Origin: BJGO01 sp039810885
GTDB taxonomy: Bacteria > Bacteroidota > Bacteroidia > Chitinophagales > UBA10324
DNA length: 43,519 bases
Direction of reading: 5' to 3'
Assembly (NCBI GenBank): GCA_039810885.1
Contig: JBDHXV010000026.1
Coordinates: 1 to 43,519 of the forward strand
The stretch's first letter is position 1. Every line of letters begins with the position of its first letter. Position numbers and translations under genes: made by a program. The notes beneath the pieces are model-generated. The model was not told where the DNA came from. It was given only the letters and a program-made list of their open reading frames with translations, and did no database searches. Shown in pieces: positions 36,201 through 43,355 of the stretch.

Positions 36201-36917
36201 ATGCCGAAAGATGTAATTCGTCTAGAGCGGGTTTTTAAAAATTATTATTTGGGGAAAACGGAAGTGCCGGTTCTGAAGGGGATTGATTTGAATATTTCTC
36301 AAAATGAATATGTGGCACTTATGGGTCCGTCCGGCTCTGGAAAGTCCACATTAATGAATATACTGGGGTGTTTAGATACCGTATCGAAGGGAAATTATTT
36401 TTTGAATGAACAAGATGTAAGCCGATTGAGTGATAATGAACTGGCCGTAATTCGAAATAAGTCTATTGGTTTTGTGTTTCAAACATTTAATCTAATGCCG
36501 CGCATGACGGCACTCGAAAATGTAGCCTTACCACTAATATATGCCGGTATAGGCAATGCTGAACGATTAAAAAAAGCCGATCAAATGATTGAAGCAGTAG
36601 GGCTTACTGATCGTATGCACCATAAACCGAATGAATTAAGCGGCGGTCAGAAGCAGCGTGTAGCTATTGCCCGGGCATTGGTCAATAATCCTTCTATCAT
36701 TCTTGCCGATGAGCCTACCGGTAATTTGGATAGTAAGACATCTATAGAGATAATGTCTCTGTTTGAACAAATTCATAAGAACGGCAATACTGTTATTATC
36801 GTTACACATGAAGACGACATATCACGATACGCTCACCGTATCGTCAGATTAAAGGATGGTGAAATTCACTCCGACGAGAAGAATTTTTCCGTAACACGTA
36901 TCGGACAGCTTGTTTAA
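36201..36917 (+). CDS. ABC transporter ATP-binding protein (LolD/MacB type)
   Basis: A 238-residue ATPase subunit of the LolD/MacB/FtsE class. Walker A GPSGSGKST (42-50), Q-loop Q94 in FVFQTFNLMP, signature LSGGQ (146-150), Walker B IILADEPTG with D170 and E171, D-loop NLDS, and switch H203 in VTHEDD. The FQTFNLMPRMTALENVALPL stretch is typical of lipoprotein-release and macrolide-type exporters acting on the inner membrane. No permease gene is adjacent, so its partner is encoded elsewhere. It sits in a run gatC, ABC ATPase, adenosyltransferase with gaps of 7 and 15 bases. Confidence 0.94.
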   Translation: MPKDVIRLERVFKNYYLGKTEVPVLKGIDLNISQNEYVALMGPSGSGKSTLMNILGCLDTVSKGNYFLNEQDVSRLSDNELAVIRNKSIGFVFQTFNLMPRMTALENVALPLIYAGIGNAERLKKADQMIEAVGLTDRMHHKPNELSGGQKQRVAIARALVNNPSIILADEPTGNLDSKTSIEIMSLFEQIHKNGNTVIIVTHEDDISRYAHRIVRLKDGEIHSDEKNFSVTRIGQLV

Positions 36918-36932
36918 TTAAACGAATAGCTT

Positions 36933-37487
36933 ATGACATTTAAGATTTATACTAAAAAAGGAGATAGTGGTACGACACAACTTATCGGAGGTACCCGCGT
37001 ACCGAAATATCATCATCGCATCGAAGCCTATGGTACGATAGATGAATTGAACTCTTGGGTCGGGGTAGTGAGAGATCATGTTACAGACGAGGCGCAGCGT
37101 GCCATTTTGAAAGAAATACAGGATCGCCTGTTTACCATTGGTTCGCATCTGGCAACCGATCCACAAAAACACAATATGAAGCTTCCTGCATTGCACGAAA
37201 CAGACGTCATTCTGCTTGAAAATGAGATTGACCGAATGACAGAAACACTACCGGTGATGAAACAATTTATATTACCGGGTGGACATCCTGCTAATTCATT
37301 CTCACACATTGCACGCTGTGTTTGCCGTCGCGCCGAGCGATTAGCCACACTTCTAAATGCGGAAGAGCCTGTCGAAGCATTTATCTTAGTTTATCTAAAT
37401 CGTCTTTCAGATTACCTGTTTGTTTTATCACGTCGCATTACGGCAGACTTCCATGCCGAAGAAATTCCGTGGAATGCACGACAGTAG
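36933..37487 (+). CDS. ATP:cob(I)alamin adenosyltransferase (PduO type)
   Basis: A 184-residue enzyme that moves the adenosyl group of ATP to cob(I)alamin, making coenzyme B12. Family landmarks: IYTKKGDSGTTQLIGGTRVP at the N-terminus (ATP site), RIEAYGTIDELNSWVGVVRD (about 30-50), and the helix ARCVCRRAERLATLL (about 126-140) with the conserved arginines. The length is normal. No B12-dependent enzyme is in the window; methylmalonyl-CoA mutase elsewhere in the genome is the usual client in this phylum. Confidence 0.95.
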   Translation: MTFKIYTKKGDSGTTQLIGGTRVPKYHHRIEAYGTIDELNSWVGVVRDHVTDEAQRAILKEIQDRLFTIGSHLATDPQKHNMKLPALHETDVILLENEIDRMTETLPVMKQFILPGGHPANSFSHIARCVCRRAERLATLLNAEEPVEAFILVYLNRLSDYLFVLSRRITADFHAEEIPWNARQ

Positions 37488-37559
37488 CGTTATGATATAG
37501 ATTGTGATTTGTTGTGTTGACGTGTTTCAAAATAAATTTTACTTTCATTTGAATAAAGA

Positions 37560-37567
37560 TACTTTTG
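37560..37567 (+). promoter_or_regulatory. Candidate promoter of the small acidic gene at 37596 (-7 TACTTTTG)
   Basis: TACTTTTG is a full match to TAnnTTTG, 28 bases before the ATG. A one-mismatch -33 element (TTTT, 37537-37540) lies 19 bases upstream of it, the usual spacing. Confidence 0.5.
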
Positions 37568-37595
37568 CGCAAAATTTAAAAACGCTGTAAGCACT

Positions 37596-37817
37596 ATGTA
37601 TTGGACTCTGGAATTGGCCTCGCATCTTGAAGATGCTCCGTGGCCCGCGACTAAAGATGAATTGATAGACTATGCCATCCGCTCCGGCGCACCTATTGAA
37701 GTTATTGAGAATCTTCAGGAACTGGAAGATGAAGGTGAAGTTTATGAAGGTATAGAAGATATATGGCCTGATTACCCTACACATGATGATTTCTTTTTTA
37801 ATGAAGATGAGTATTAG
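37596..37817 (+). CDS. Small acidic DUF2795-like protein
   Basis: A 73-residue, very acidic cytoplasmic protein. The first two thirds (WTLELASHLEDAPWPATKDE, LIDYAIRSGAPIEVIENLQE) match the DUF2795 pattern in which a short helical domain recognises its own repeats. The C-terminus is almost all D, E, Y and F (EDIWPDYPTHDDFFFNEDEY). Function unknown in the family. It has its own candidate promoter and a strong terminator, so it is an independent unit and the last chromosomal gene before the accessory island. Confidence 0.82.
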   Translation: MYWTLELASHLEDAPWPATKDELIDYAIRSGAPIEVIENLQELEDEGEVYEGIEDIWPDYPTHDDFFFNEDEY

Positions 37818-37845
37818 TCGTTAAGGTTAAATTCTTTAAAAAGAG

Positions 37846-37883
37846 CAGCCGGTTAGAACTACTGACCGGCTGTTTATTTTTTT
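37846..37883 (+). terminator. Rho-independent terminator of the small acidic gene
   Basis: An 8-bp stem (CAGCCGGT with ACCGGCTG), 11-base loop and long T-rich tail, beginning 29 bases after the stop codon. Confidence 0.88.
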
Positions 37884-37904
37884 ATTCTAATCTCTTTGAC
37901 TTAA

Positions 37905-38275
37905 TGTCTTGTCCTGAAATAGGTTGACCGTTTTTTGTTAAAAAATGAAAAAGGGTTACAAGTTTTTTCTTGCATAAAAAATGAAGTGGTTGAGATGAAC
38001 GGAGGCGAAGCCCCGCTTATTTTTTTTGGTTCACGATATTGGCACTATCCGGGTTGCTCCTCAGCATAGCCCGTTTCCATCCTCACCTGAACACTTCAAA
38101 TATAATTAATCAGGTGGTCGTTTTTTTCATAGCGCTTGTATTTTATTTATTGTAAATCTCAACGGCTTGTTTCATTCTCTTCTTAGCCATTTCTACGCTG
38201 GTATTATTTCTCTTGCCTGTCCATAAGTGACCATTGTTTGCTTTATTTTTGGTCAACCTATTTTAGGACGGGACA
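37905..38275. mobile_element. MITE-like IS derivative, copy 1 (371 bp)
   Basis: It is bounded by terminal inverted repeats of about 25 bases: the left end begins TGTCTTGTCCTGAAATAGG and the complement of the right end begins TGTCCCGTCCTAAAATAGG; both then read TTGACC. A diverged full-length copy of almost the same size lies at 42968-43340. On the minus strand next to the right end both copies keep a short reading frame (HLWT...NN...VE.AKKRMKQ...EIYNK) that resembles the C-terminal part of an IS3-type transposase, in copy 1 stopped by TAA after EIYNK. No full transposase is present, so the element could only move in trans. No target-site duplication is visible. Confidence 0.75.
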
Positions 38276-38377
38276 CGCCATAGAGTTGCCGATAACGAAG
38301 AAGGGATTAACGAAGTTTTGGTTTTGGGGGATATTGAATTCTTATCGCTGTTACAAAAAAATGAAACACAACATTAA
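38276..38377 (+). pseudogene. Possible C-terminal gene remnant abutting MITE copy 1
   Basis: Directly from the outer edge of the element, one frame stays open for 33 codons (RHRVADNEEGINEVLVLGDI and on to LSLLQKNETQH) and ends in TAA. The composition looks protein-like. In frame upstream, the element's terminal repeat gives TAG, so the fragment has no start. It may be the tail of a gene cut by the element. Very short, so chance cannot be excluded. Confidence 0.25.
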
Positions 38378-38595
38378 ACTTTTCTGCCGATGAAAATTTG
38401 TTTCATTTTTTTGTTTCGCGTTTTCGCTTGTTAGAACTCAGACGATTCTTTTTCCATTCTCGCCCCCAAAACCAAAATTTTGTTTAATCTTATGTTAGCT
38501 GAAGCAATTTCTTTTTCGCGTCAAGGTTTTTCTTTCTGTGTGTTTTGGGTGTTGATGTGTTTGTTCGCTTTTGGTAGTGTGGCGTGTGGGTTTGG

Positions 38596-38659
38596 TTGCA
38601 AGCTCTTTTTATTTTTTACTACGCGAAGTACAACATCAAAAAATAAAATGTGCTTGCAA
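38596..38659. repeat. Large palindrome A with TTGCAAGC outer arms
   Basis: Outer arm TTGCAAGC/GCTTGCAA, then a three-base block TCT facing TGT (T-T, C-G, T-T), then an 11-bp A/T inner arm TTTTATTTTTT with its complement, and a loop of about 20 bases. Palindrome B (42848-42915) has the same design with different bases. It is located about 90 bases before the gene at 38747. Confidence 0.8.
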
Positions 38660-38692
38660 ATGCGGTGGAATTTGAAAGTTTATGCGTTTGAT

Positions 38693-38721
38693 TTTGTGGT
38701 TTGAATTTTATCTTACATTTG
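38693..38721 (+). promoter_or_regulatory. Promoter of the TAG-containing gene (TTTG, 17 bases, TACATTTG)
   Basis: A -33 TTTG (38693-38696) and a -7 TACATTTG (38714-38721), full matches to the Bacteroidota consensus at slightly short spacing, end 25 bases before the ATG at 38747. Confidence 0.55.
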
Positions 38722-38746
38722 GTTCTTCAAAAAAAATTATTTTCTT

Positions 38747-39472
38747 ATGGCATCAACAACTGAAACCGGTCATGCGAAGAATATTGGTAATGCTTTTCTT
38801 CTCAACCAAAAACTAACTGGCTTAGGAGCTGATTATGCTCCGAGCAATCCTTTGATTGTTTAGGCAACAATTATTGCACAACAGGATGCGTGTAACACTT
38901 TGCAACTTGAAGTGAATACTCAAAGCGGAGTGTTTAAGCCGCTTGTGAATGCGAGAAAAGATTTGTTCAAAAAGGTGAAGCCGCTTGTTCGCAGAGTTAG
39001 AAGTGCTGCGGTGAGTAGCGGAGCGAGTTCATCTTTTGTTGCTGATGTGAATACGATTGTGAAGAAGATTTAGGGTGAGCGTGCAAGTGCCGCGACTGCT
39101 ACTACTGCTGACCCTGCTGGAACAAGTTCAAGTCAGCAAAGTTTTGATAACACTACGAATAATTTTAATTCGCTTGTGGCTTTGTTGGTTGCTGAACCTG
39201 CATACAATCCAAGTAAAGCGGATTTGAAAACTGTTGCTTTGAAAGGTCATTTTGTTTCCTTGAACGATGCGAATAATGGTGTTAAGACAGGAGCGATTCC
39301 GTATAACAAAGCGGTGGTGGATAGAAATAAGGCACTTTATGCAACTAAGAAAGGACTTTGCGATGTATGTCAGAGTGCAAAGGATGAGGTAAGAAGCACT
39401 TTTGGTTTTTCGTCTCCTGAATTTAAACAGGTTAGTAAGATTAAGTTTACTAAGTTGGCTAAGGTGGATTAA
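38747..39472 (+). pseudogene. Conserved Bacteroidota hypothetical protein interrupted by two in-frame TAG codons
   Basis: One frame runs from ATG 38747 (MASTTETGHAKNIGNAFLLN) to TAA 39470-39472, 241 codons, with TAG at codon 39 (38861-38863, context NPLIV-TAG-ATIIAQ) and codon 109 (39071-39073, context TIVKKI-TAG-GERAS). There are no frameshifts. Coding character continues across both: Lys/Arg-rich helices in the middle (RKDLFKKVKPLVRRVR), an SSSQQSFDN motif near 132, and the end VSKIKFTKLAKVD. From memory, this matches a helical protein family common in Bacteroidota that begins MA-TTE-GHAKN and has Gln at the second TAG (RKLQG). Promoter and terminator are intact. It is either a fresh pseudogene or a gene read with TAG as an amino acid, perhaps Gln. 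Confidence 0.7.
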
Positions 39473-39496
39473 GCAACAGTTATTGAAACTTTAATT

Positions 39497-39538
39497 AACC
39501 CGAATACTGGATTAAATAACTGGTGTTCGGTTTTTTTT
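39497..39538 (+). terminator. Terminator of the TAG-containing gene
   Basis: An imperfect stem (AACCCGAATACTGG against the stretch ending GGTGTTCGGTT, with one bulge and G-T pairs) is followed by eight T. It begins 24 bases after the TAA stop. Confidence 0.75.
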
Positions 39539-39555
39539 ATGAGAAGTTATTAATT

Positions 39556-39704
39556 ATTTAGTGTCAGTTTGTCTTTGTTTAACTGACATTCGTGTTTAAT
39601 TTAGAACGAGTTCGAGTTTGTTTGATATGAGTTTTGGTTTGTTTAACTTGAATATTGGTTTGGTGAATTGGAGTTCTGGTTTGTGAGTTGGGGGTTTGGG
39701 TTTG
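39556..39704. repeat. Seven degenerate 21-22-bp tandem repeats
   Basis: Units start at 39556, 39578, 39599, 39621, 39642, 39663 and 39684, each 21 or 22 bases. Clearest units: TTTGATATGAGTTTTGGTTTG, TTTAACTTGAATATTGGTTTG and GTGAATTGGAGTTCTGGTTTG; rough consensus TTTAAyTkGAGTTyTGGTTTG. Units become more alike towards the right. No open frame uses them. They fill the gap between the TAG-containing gene and the convergent lipoprotein gene. Confidence 0.75.
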
Positions 39705-39731
39705 AAATGAATGAAATATTCATTTTGAATA

Positions 39732-40181
39732 TCAATTAGAACTTGAGATGGTGTCTTTTCCTTTTCTAACAAATACTATTTTTCCTGAGTTGTCGAAGAA
39801 AAAGTAAAGGAAGTAGCACGAGGAAGATTTGCCTTTGCATGGCGGTGAAATTGAATAGCACATTAGCGCAGTGATGGCGGTGTCCTGATTTGTAAATGTT
39901 TTTCGGTCGGATGATATGCGATAATTATTTCCGAAGAGAACGGAAATTTTAAATGTGTCGGAACCGATGATGCAGTTTTTATATTTTGAATTCAATCGTT
40001 GGATGAAGCTGTCGTTTGTGATGAAGTAGTTTCCGTTCTGTTCATATTTCCAATTGAGTTGAATAGTTATTTTCAGTGAAACGGAATCACAAAAATTCAT
40101 TGAGGAGCTTTGCCCCCCAATGAATTTGTTACAAGAAATCAAAATGAAAAAAGAAATGAAAAAGAAAATCAGTTGCTTCAT
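39732..40181 (-). CDS. Small lipoprotein coupled to the metalloprotease gene
   Basis: A 149-residue lipoprotein with signal peptide and lipobox (MKQLIFFFISFFILISCNKF, Cys at residue 17), then a beta-rich globular part (VSLKITIQLNWKYEQNGNYF, SPPCKGKSSSCYFLYFFFDN). No family recognised. ATG 40181 is chosen because it gives a lipoprotein signal and overlaps the protease stop as ATGA (4 bases); a frame starting 72 bases earlier lies inside the protease gene. Cys residues in CKGKSSSC may pair. The tight coupling suggests that it serves the protease, for example as partner or inhibitor (inference). Confidence 0.72.
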   Translation of the reverse strand: MKQLIFFFISFFILISCNKFIGGQSSSMNFCDSVSLKITIQLNWKYEQNGNYFITNDSFIQRLNSKYKNCIIGSDTFKISVLFGNNYRISSDRKTFTNQDTAITALMCYSISPPCKGKSSSCYFLYFFFDNSGKIVFVRKGKDTISSSN

Positions 40182-42724
40182 TGCCTGATTAGTTTTTGAT
40201 AATTGTAGTTTCCATTTACAGAAAGTTGAATCAAGTAAAGTCCGTTTGTCCAAGTGGTAGTTTGAAGTTGCAAATTATAATTTCCTATTGATTGCTTTAC
40301 TGTTTCTGATGAATATATTATTCTTCCAAGATTATCGAATACAGAAAGTGTAACTGTTGCATTTGTTGGGAGTTTGTATGAAACTGTTACGCCATCTGTT
40401 GTTGGATTTGGGTAAACAGAAAAATTTGAACTGTTATTATCAAGTGTTGCAATTCCATTTTGAAAGGTTGGGCAATCACCTAAATAAAGCAATGGCATAT
40501 TAAGAACACCGCAAGCTGCAATTCCAGGGTTTTGAGATTCAGTGACAGTATAAGTTCCATTATCGTGAGCAGGTGAATCGTAAAATAATCTAATGCGGCG
40601 ATTTGCTGATACTTCTCCTTTGCTTGATTCCCACCACATTACTTTAGTTGAATCATTAACATGCCAATTAGAAATTGCATGACCTAATTCGTGAAGTAAA
40701 ACTTCGTAGAGGTCAAACTTTCCTGCCTGAACATTATGCGCTGCAACTGTATCACACCACATGAGTGGGGCTTTATCTTCGTTCACAATCAAATCAATTT
40801 CTCTTACATGCTCGATACCATAAGCAAGGCATGTTGAATCAAAGAAAAGATGCTGTGATGTTCTCGCAACAATTCCACTATCATCTAAATGACCGAATGA
40901 AATTAAATTGATATGGTCGTAAGCATCGGGGGCAAGTGGATTGGGCATAATAGTGTCTGAACCAATTTGGAAATTGACATTAGTGAGACAAACCCAATCG
41001 TGAACCGCTTTAGCTAGACATTCCATTCTATCAGGGTGATTTGAAAAAGAAGTGTCGGGATGAAAAATATATCCATTGTGTGTATACCAATAATCATCAA
41101 GCATGTTGAGATACTTGTGTCGCGGACTTGGTGAAGGAATTTCTAAAAAGTTAGAAACGGCGAAATGAATTGTGAGCGGGCTTGTTAAAAATGTTGTGGT
41201 GTCGCCTGTGTTGGTTTTTATTTTCAAGTAACCTGTGCCGGGTGTTGCCTGCGTGTTAATTGGTGAACTTGAAGAATCAACAATTGACGGAACGATAAAT
41301 TTAATAAGTGTGTCAGACCAAGAAACATAATCAGTCGGGTCTAATGAAAGATAGGTTTGACCTCCATCATCGGAGTTGCGAAGAAAAATACCTCCATTGC
41401 CTTGCGTTGCTCCGAATTTGATTCCTGAAACTGTTACAGTGTCACCAACTCCACCATTTACAACTGGTGGTGTAATAGAATTGATAGTAAGTGTGCAAGG
41501 TGGCATTACTTTATTTTCATTTGCTACAATGCCATCATAATAAGTTTGAAATGTATCGTTAGGAAAATCTGCGTAAGCAGAAAACGAAAGCATCAAATCT
41601 CCAAACCATAATGCAGTATCTTCAACTTTTATATTTGATGGAGGAATACAATTTTGAATTTTCATTTTCACATGAAATAATTTGACCGCCGCAGTTGGAA
41701 CGAGAACTTTATTTTGACTGTAAACATGTTCATCTGCTAAAACATAAATTGCATCAGGAGATAAATCAAGTGCATAAGGAACAGCATAAGCAGTAGTATC
41801 TGCAATTAGCGGGGCAGCAGTAATCATCACCGCATTATTTTGAACAACACTGTCGCCAAATACACTTGTGTTGTATTTTATTCTTGTGCATGATTGGTCG
41901 AGATAACCTGTTCCTTGATTATCAAAAATAGAAACATCAAACTCTGCATATTTTTGAGTTGAACCAGTAACCGTGATGTTCGACATTTTGTAAGTAAGAG
42001 TTGATGTAGAACGAGTATTCTCCTTTTCTCTACTGTGAATCTTTTTATCTGCAAGTTTTGAAGAAATAATTTGCGCACCTTTAGCATTATCATAATGCGG
42101 AAACTCATCCTGCGATTTATCATAGGGGATGAATGATGTTTGATTGAAATTGTTGTTTTGAAAAATTGATTCGCCCGGGTTGCAGTCAGTATAATTTATT
42201 TGAGTGAGTAGTTCCATCATTCCATAAGCTGCGGCTAAACTGTCGAGTTGAAACTTGTAGTCAATGATTAGTTTGTTGATGTTGTCGTCAAGATATTTTA
42301 TGTAACCCTGTTGATTAAAACCAACTTGAAGTTTTACAGGATTGTTTTCAGTATAAAAATCTATTGGCGATTCTTCGCGCGAAGTGGAATTGCAAAGGAA
42401 GATTCCCATCATTCCTGTTCTTAGTGTTAGGTTGTGCGAAAGCAGCGTAGCTGTTTTGCCAACATTACCGCCAAGAGTTATTATTTCTACTGTTCCACAT
42501 TGAAGGTCGCCTTTAAAAATTTTTGAAATCTCAATTGTGTTTGAGGTAAGAATTGTTTTGCCACTATCGGGTGTATAGGATTTGCTTTTGATTACTGTTC
42601 CTTCAAAGATGAATTGTGCATCCATTGCCCTTGTGGCAATGTCTTTAAGTTCGATTTGTGATTTTGCCTGAAAGGCAAATAGGACTAACAATAGCGTTAG
42701 CGATGTTTTGAAAAAAGATTTCAT
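40178..42724 (-). CDS. T9SS-exported metalloprotease with IPT/TIG-like domain
   Basis: An 848-residue predicted secreted zinc protease. Signal peptide (MKSFFKTSLTLLLVLFAFQA, cleavage near KSQ), an N-terminal domain (about 24-190), a beta-sandwich region (about 230-390), an IPT/TIG-like domain (about 415-490; INSITPPVVNGGVGDTVTVS, GIKFGATQG), then a catalytic domain with HELGHAISNWH (H678, E679, H682, H688: HExxHxxxxxH) and a possible Met-turn (KVMWW, about ten residues on). The T9SS domain follows (SVYPNPTTDGVTVSY to YNYQKLIRQ). ATG 42724 is preferred to a TTG 27 bases upstream. Gly of the usual HExxHxxGxxH is Asn here. The substrate is unknown. Confidence 0.86.
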   Translation of the reverse strand: MKSFFKTSLTLLLVLFAFQAKSQIELKDIATRAMDAQFIFEGTVIKSKSYTPDSGKTILTSNTIEISKIFKGDLQCGTVEIITLGGNVGKTATLLSHNLTLRTGMMGIFLCNSTSREESPIDFYTENNPVKLQVGFNQQGYIKYLDDNINKLIIDYKFQLDSLAAAYGMMELLTQINYTDCNPGESIFQNNNFNQTSFIPYDKSQDEFPHYDNAKGAQIISSKLADKKIHSREKENTRSTSTLTYKMSNITVTGSTQKYAEFDVSIFDNQGTGYLDQSCTRIKYNTSVFGDSVVQNNAVMITAAPLIADTTAYAVPYALDLSPDAIYVLADEHVYSQNKVLVPTAAVKLFHVKMKIQNCIPPSNIKVEDTALWFGDLMLSFSAYADFPNDTFQTYYDGIVANENKVMPPCTLTINSITPPVVNGGVGDTVTVSGIKFGATQGNGGIFLRNSDDGGQTYLSLDPTDYVSWSDTLIKFIVPSIVDSSSSPINTQATPGTGYLKIKTNTGDTTTFLTSPLTIHFAVSNFLEIPSPSPRHKYLNMLDDYWYTHNGYIFHPDTSFSNHPDRMECLAKAVHDWVCLTNVNFQIGSDTIMPNPLAPDAYDHINLISFGHLDDSGIVARTSQHLFFDSTCLAYGIEHVREIDLIVNEDKAPLMWCDTVAAHNVQAGKFDLYEVLLHELGHAISNWHVNDSTKVMWWESSKGEVSANRRIRLFYDSPAHDNGTYTVTESQNPGIAACGVLNMPLLYLGDCPTFQNGIATLDNNSSNFSVYPNPTTDGVTVSYKLPTNATVTLSVFDNLGRIIYSSETVKQSIGNYNLQLQTTTWTNGLYLIQLSVNGNYNYQKLIRQ

Positions 42725-42758
42725 GTGTTTTGTTTTGATTGTTAATTGCAAATTATGA

Positions 42759-42797
42759 GAATAGAATTATTCTGTTCGTGAACATAAGTAAATGTTC
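42759..42797. promoter_or_regulatory. Two adjacent inverted repeats upstream of the metalloprotease gene
   Basis: GAATAGAAT-T-ATTCTGTTC (42759-42777, 8 of 9 arm bases pair) and GAACAT-AAGTAA-ATGTTC (42780-42797, perfect 6-base arms) lie 35-73 bases before the ATG on the minus strand, where an operator would be expected. No clear -7 box was found, so a regulatory role is only a suggestion. Confidence 0.3.
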
Positions 42798-42847
42798 TTG
42801 TTAAGTTTTGTTTTCGATGGTTTACGGTGGACTGTGAGCGTGGGGAG

Positions 42848-42915
42848 AAATGCAAGTGTGTTTGAAAGCAATAGACCTTCCGTTTGAAACATTGCTTTCA
42901 AACTCTCTTGCATTT
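42848..42915. repeat. Large palindrome B with AAATGCAAG outer arms
   Basis: Two 25-base arms match at 23 positions around an 18-base loop. The outer arm is AAATGCAAG/CTTGCATTT, then TGT faces TCT (T-T, G-C, T-T), then a 13-bp inner arm GTTTGAAAGCAAT with its complement. The mismatch pattern is the same as in palindrome A (38596-38659) although the inner arm is unrelated. It lies in the 243-base gap between the protease gene start and MITE copy 2. Confidence 0.82.
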
Positions 42916-42967
42916 GGGCTGTGGCGGTTAGAATTCTTATCCTACATTTTTCCGTTTGGCGAGAAAC

Positions 42968-43340
42968 TGTCTTGTCCTGAAATAGGTTGACCGTTTTTTG
43001 TTAGGAAATGGAAAAGGTTTACCAGTTTTTTCTTGCACAAAAAATGATGCGGTTGAGATGAATGGGGGGCGAAGTCCCACTTCATTTTTCGTGGTTCACG
43101 ATGTTGGCACTATCCGGGTTGCTCCTCAGCATAGCCCGTTTCCATCCTCACCTGAACACTTCAAATATAATTAATCAGGCGGTCGTTTTTTCATAGCGCT
43201 TGTATTTTTGTTTGTTGTAAATCTCAGCGTCTTGTTTCATTCTCTTCTTAGCAATTTCTACGGCAGGGTTGTTTTTCTTGCTTGTCCATAAGTGAGTAAT
43301 GTATGGGTGCATTTTAGGTAAGCTATTTTAAGACGGGACA
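42968..43340. mobile_element. MITE-like IS derivative, copy 2 (373 bp)
   Basis: Same structure and orientation as copy 1 and similar over its whole length, with many point differences, so the copies are not a recent duplication. The right terminal repeat is more decayed (TGTCCCGTCTTAAAATAGC on the minus strand). Here the minus-strand frame is open for 45 codons from an ATG (MHPYITHLWTSKKNNPAVEI to RYEKTTA). Together with copy 1 it brackets about 4.7 kb of accessory DNA. No target-site duplication is visible next to either copy or across the pair. Confidence 0.75.
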
Positions 43341-43355
43341 GCTGATACAGCCACT

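Noticed and set aside
38480..38704. A 74-codon plus-strand frame in the island
   Set aside because: It runs straight through palindrome A and overlaps the promoter of the next gene; its hydrophobic composition comes from T-rich DNA. No start signal or family likeness.
38596..42915. Integron cassette array reading of the island, with the palindromes as attC sites
   Set aside because: The flanks lack proper GTTRRRY/RYYYAAC end motifs and no tyrosine-type integron integrase is in the window; only the folded-site analogy is kept.
37895..43350. Target-site duplications that would prove transposition of each MITE copy or of the whole island
   Set aside because: I compared the bases beside both ends of each copy and the outer ends of the pair and found no matching direct repeat of three or more bases.
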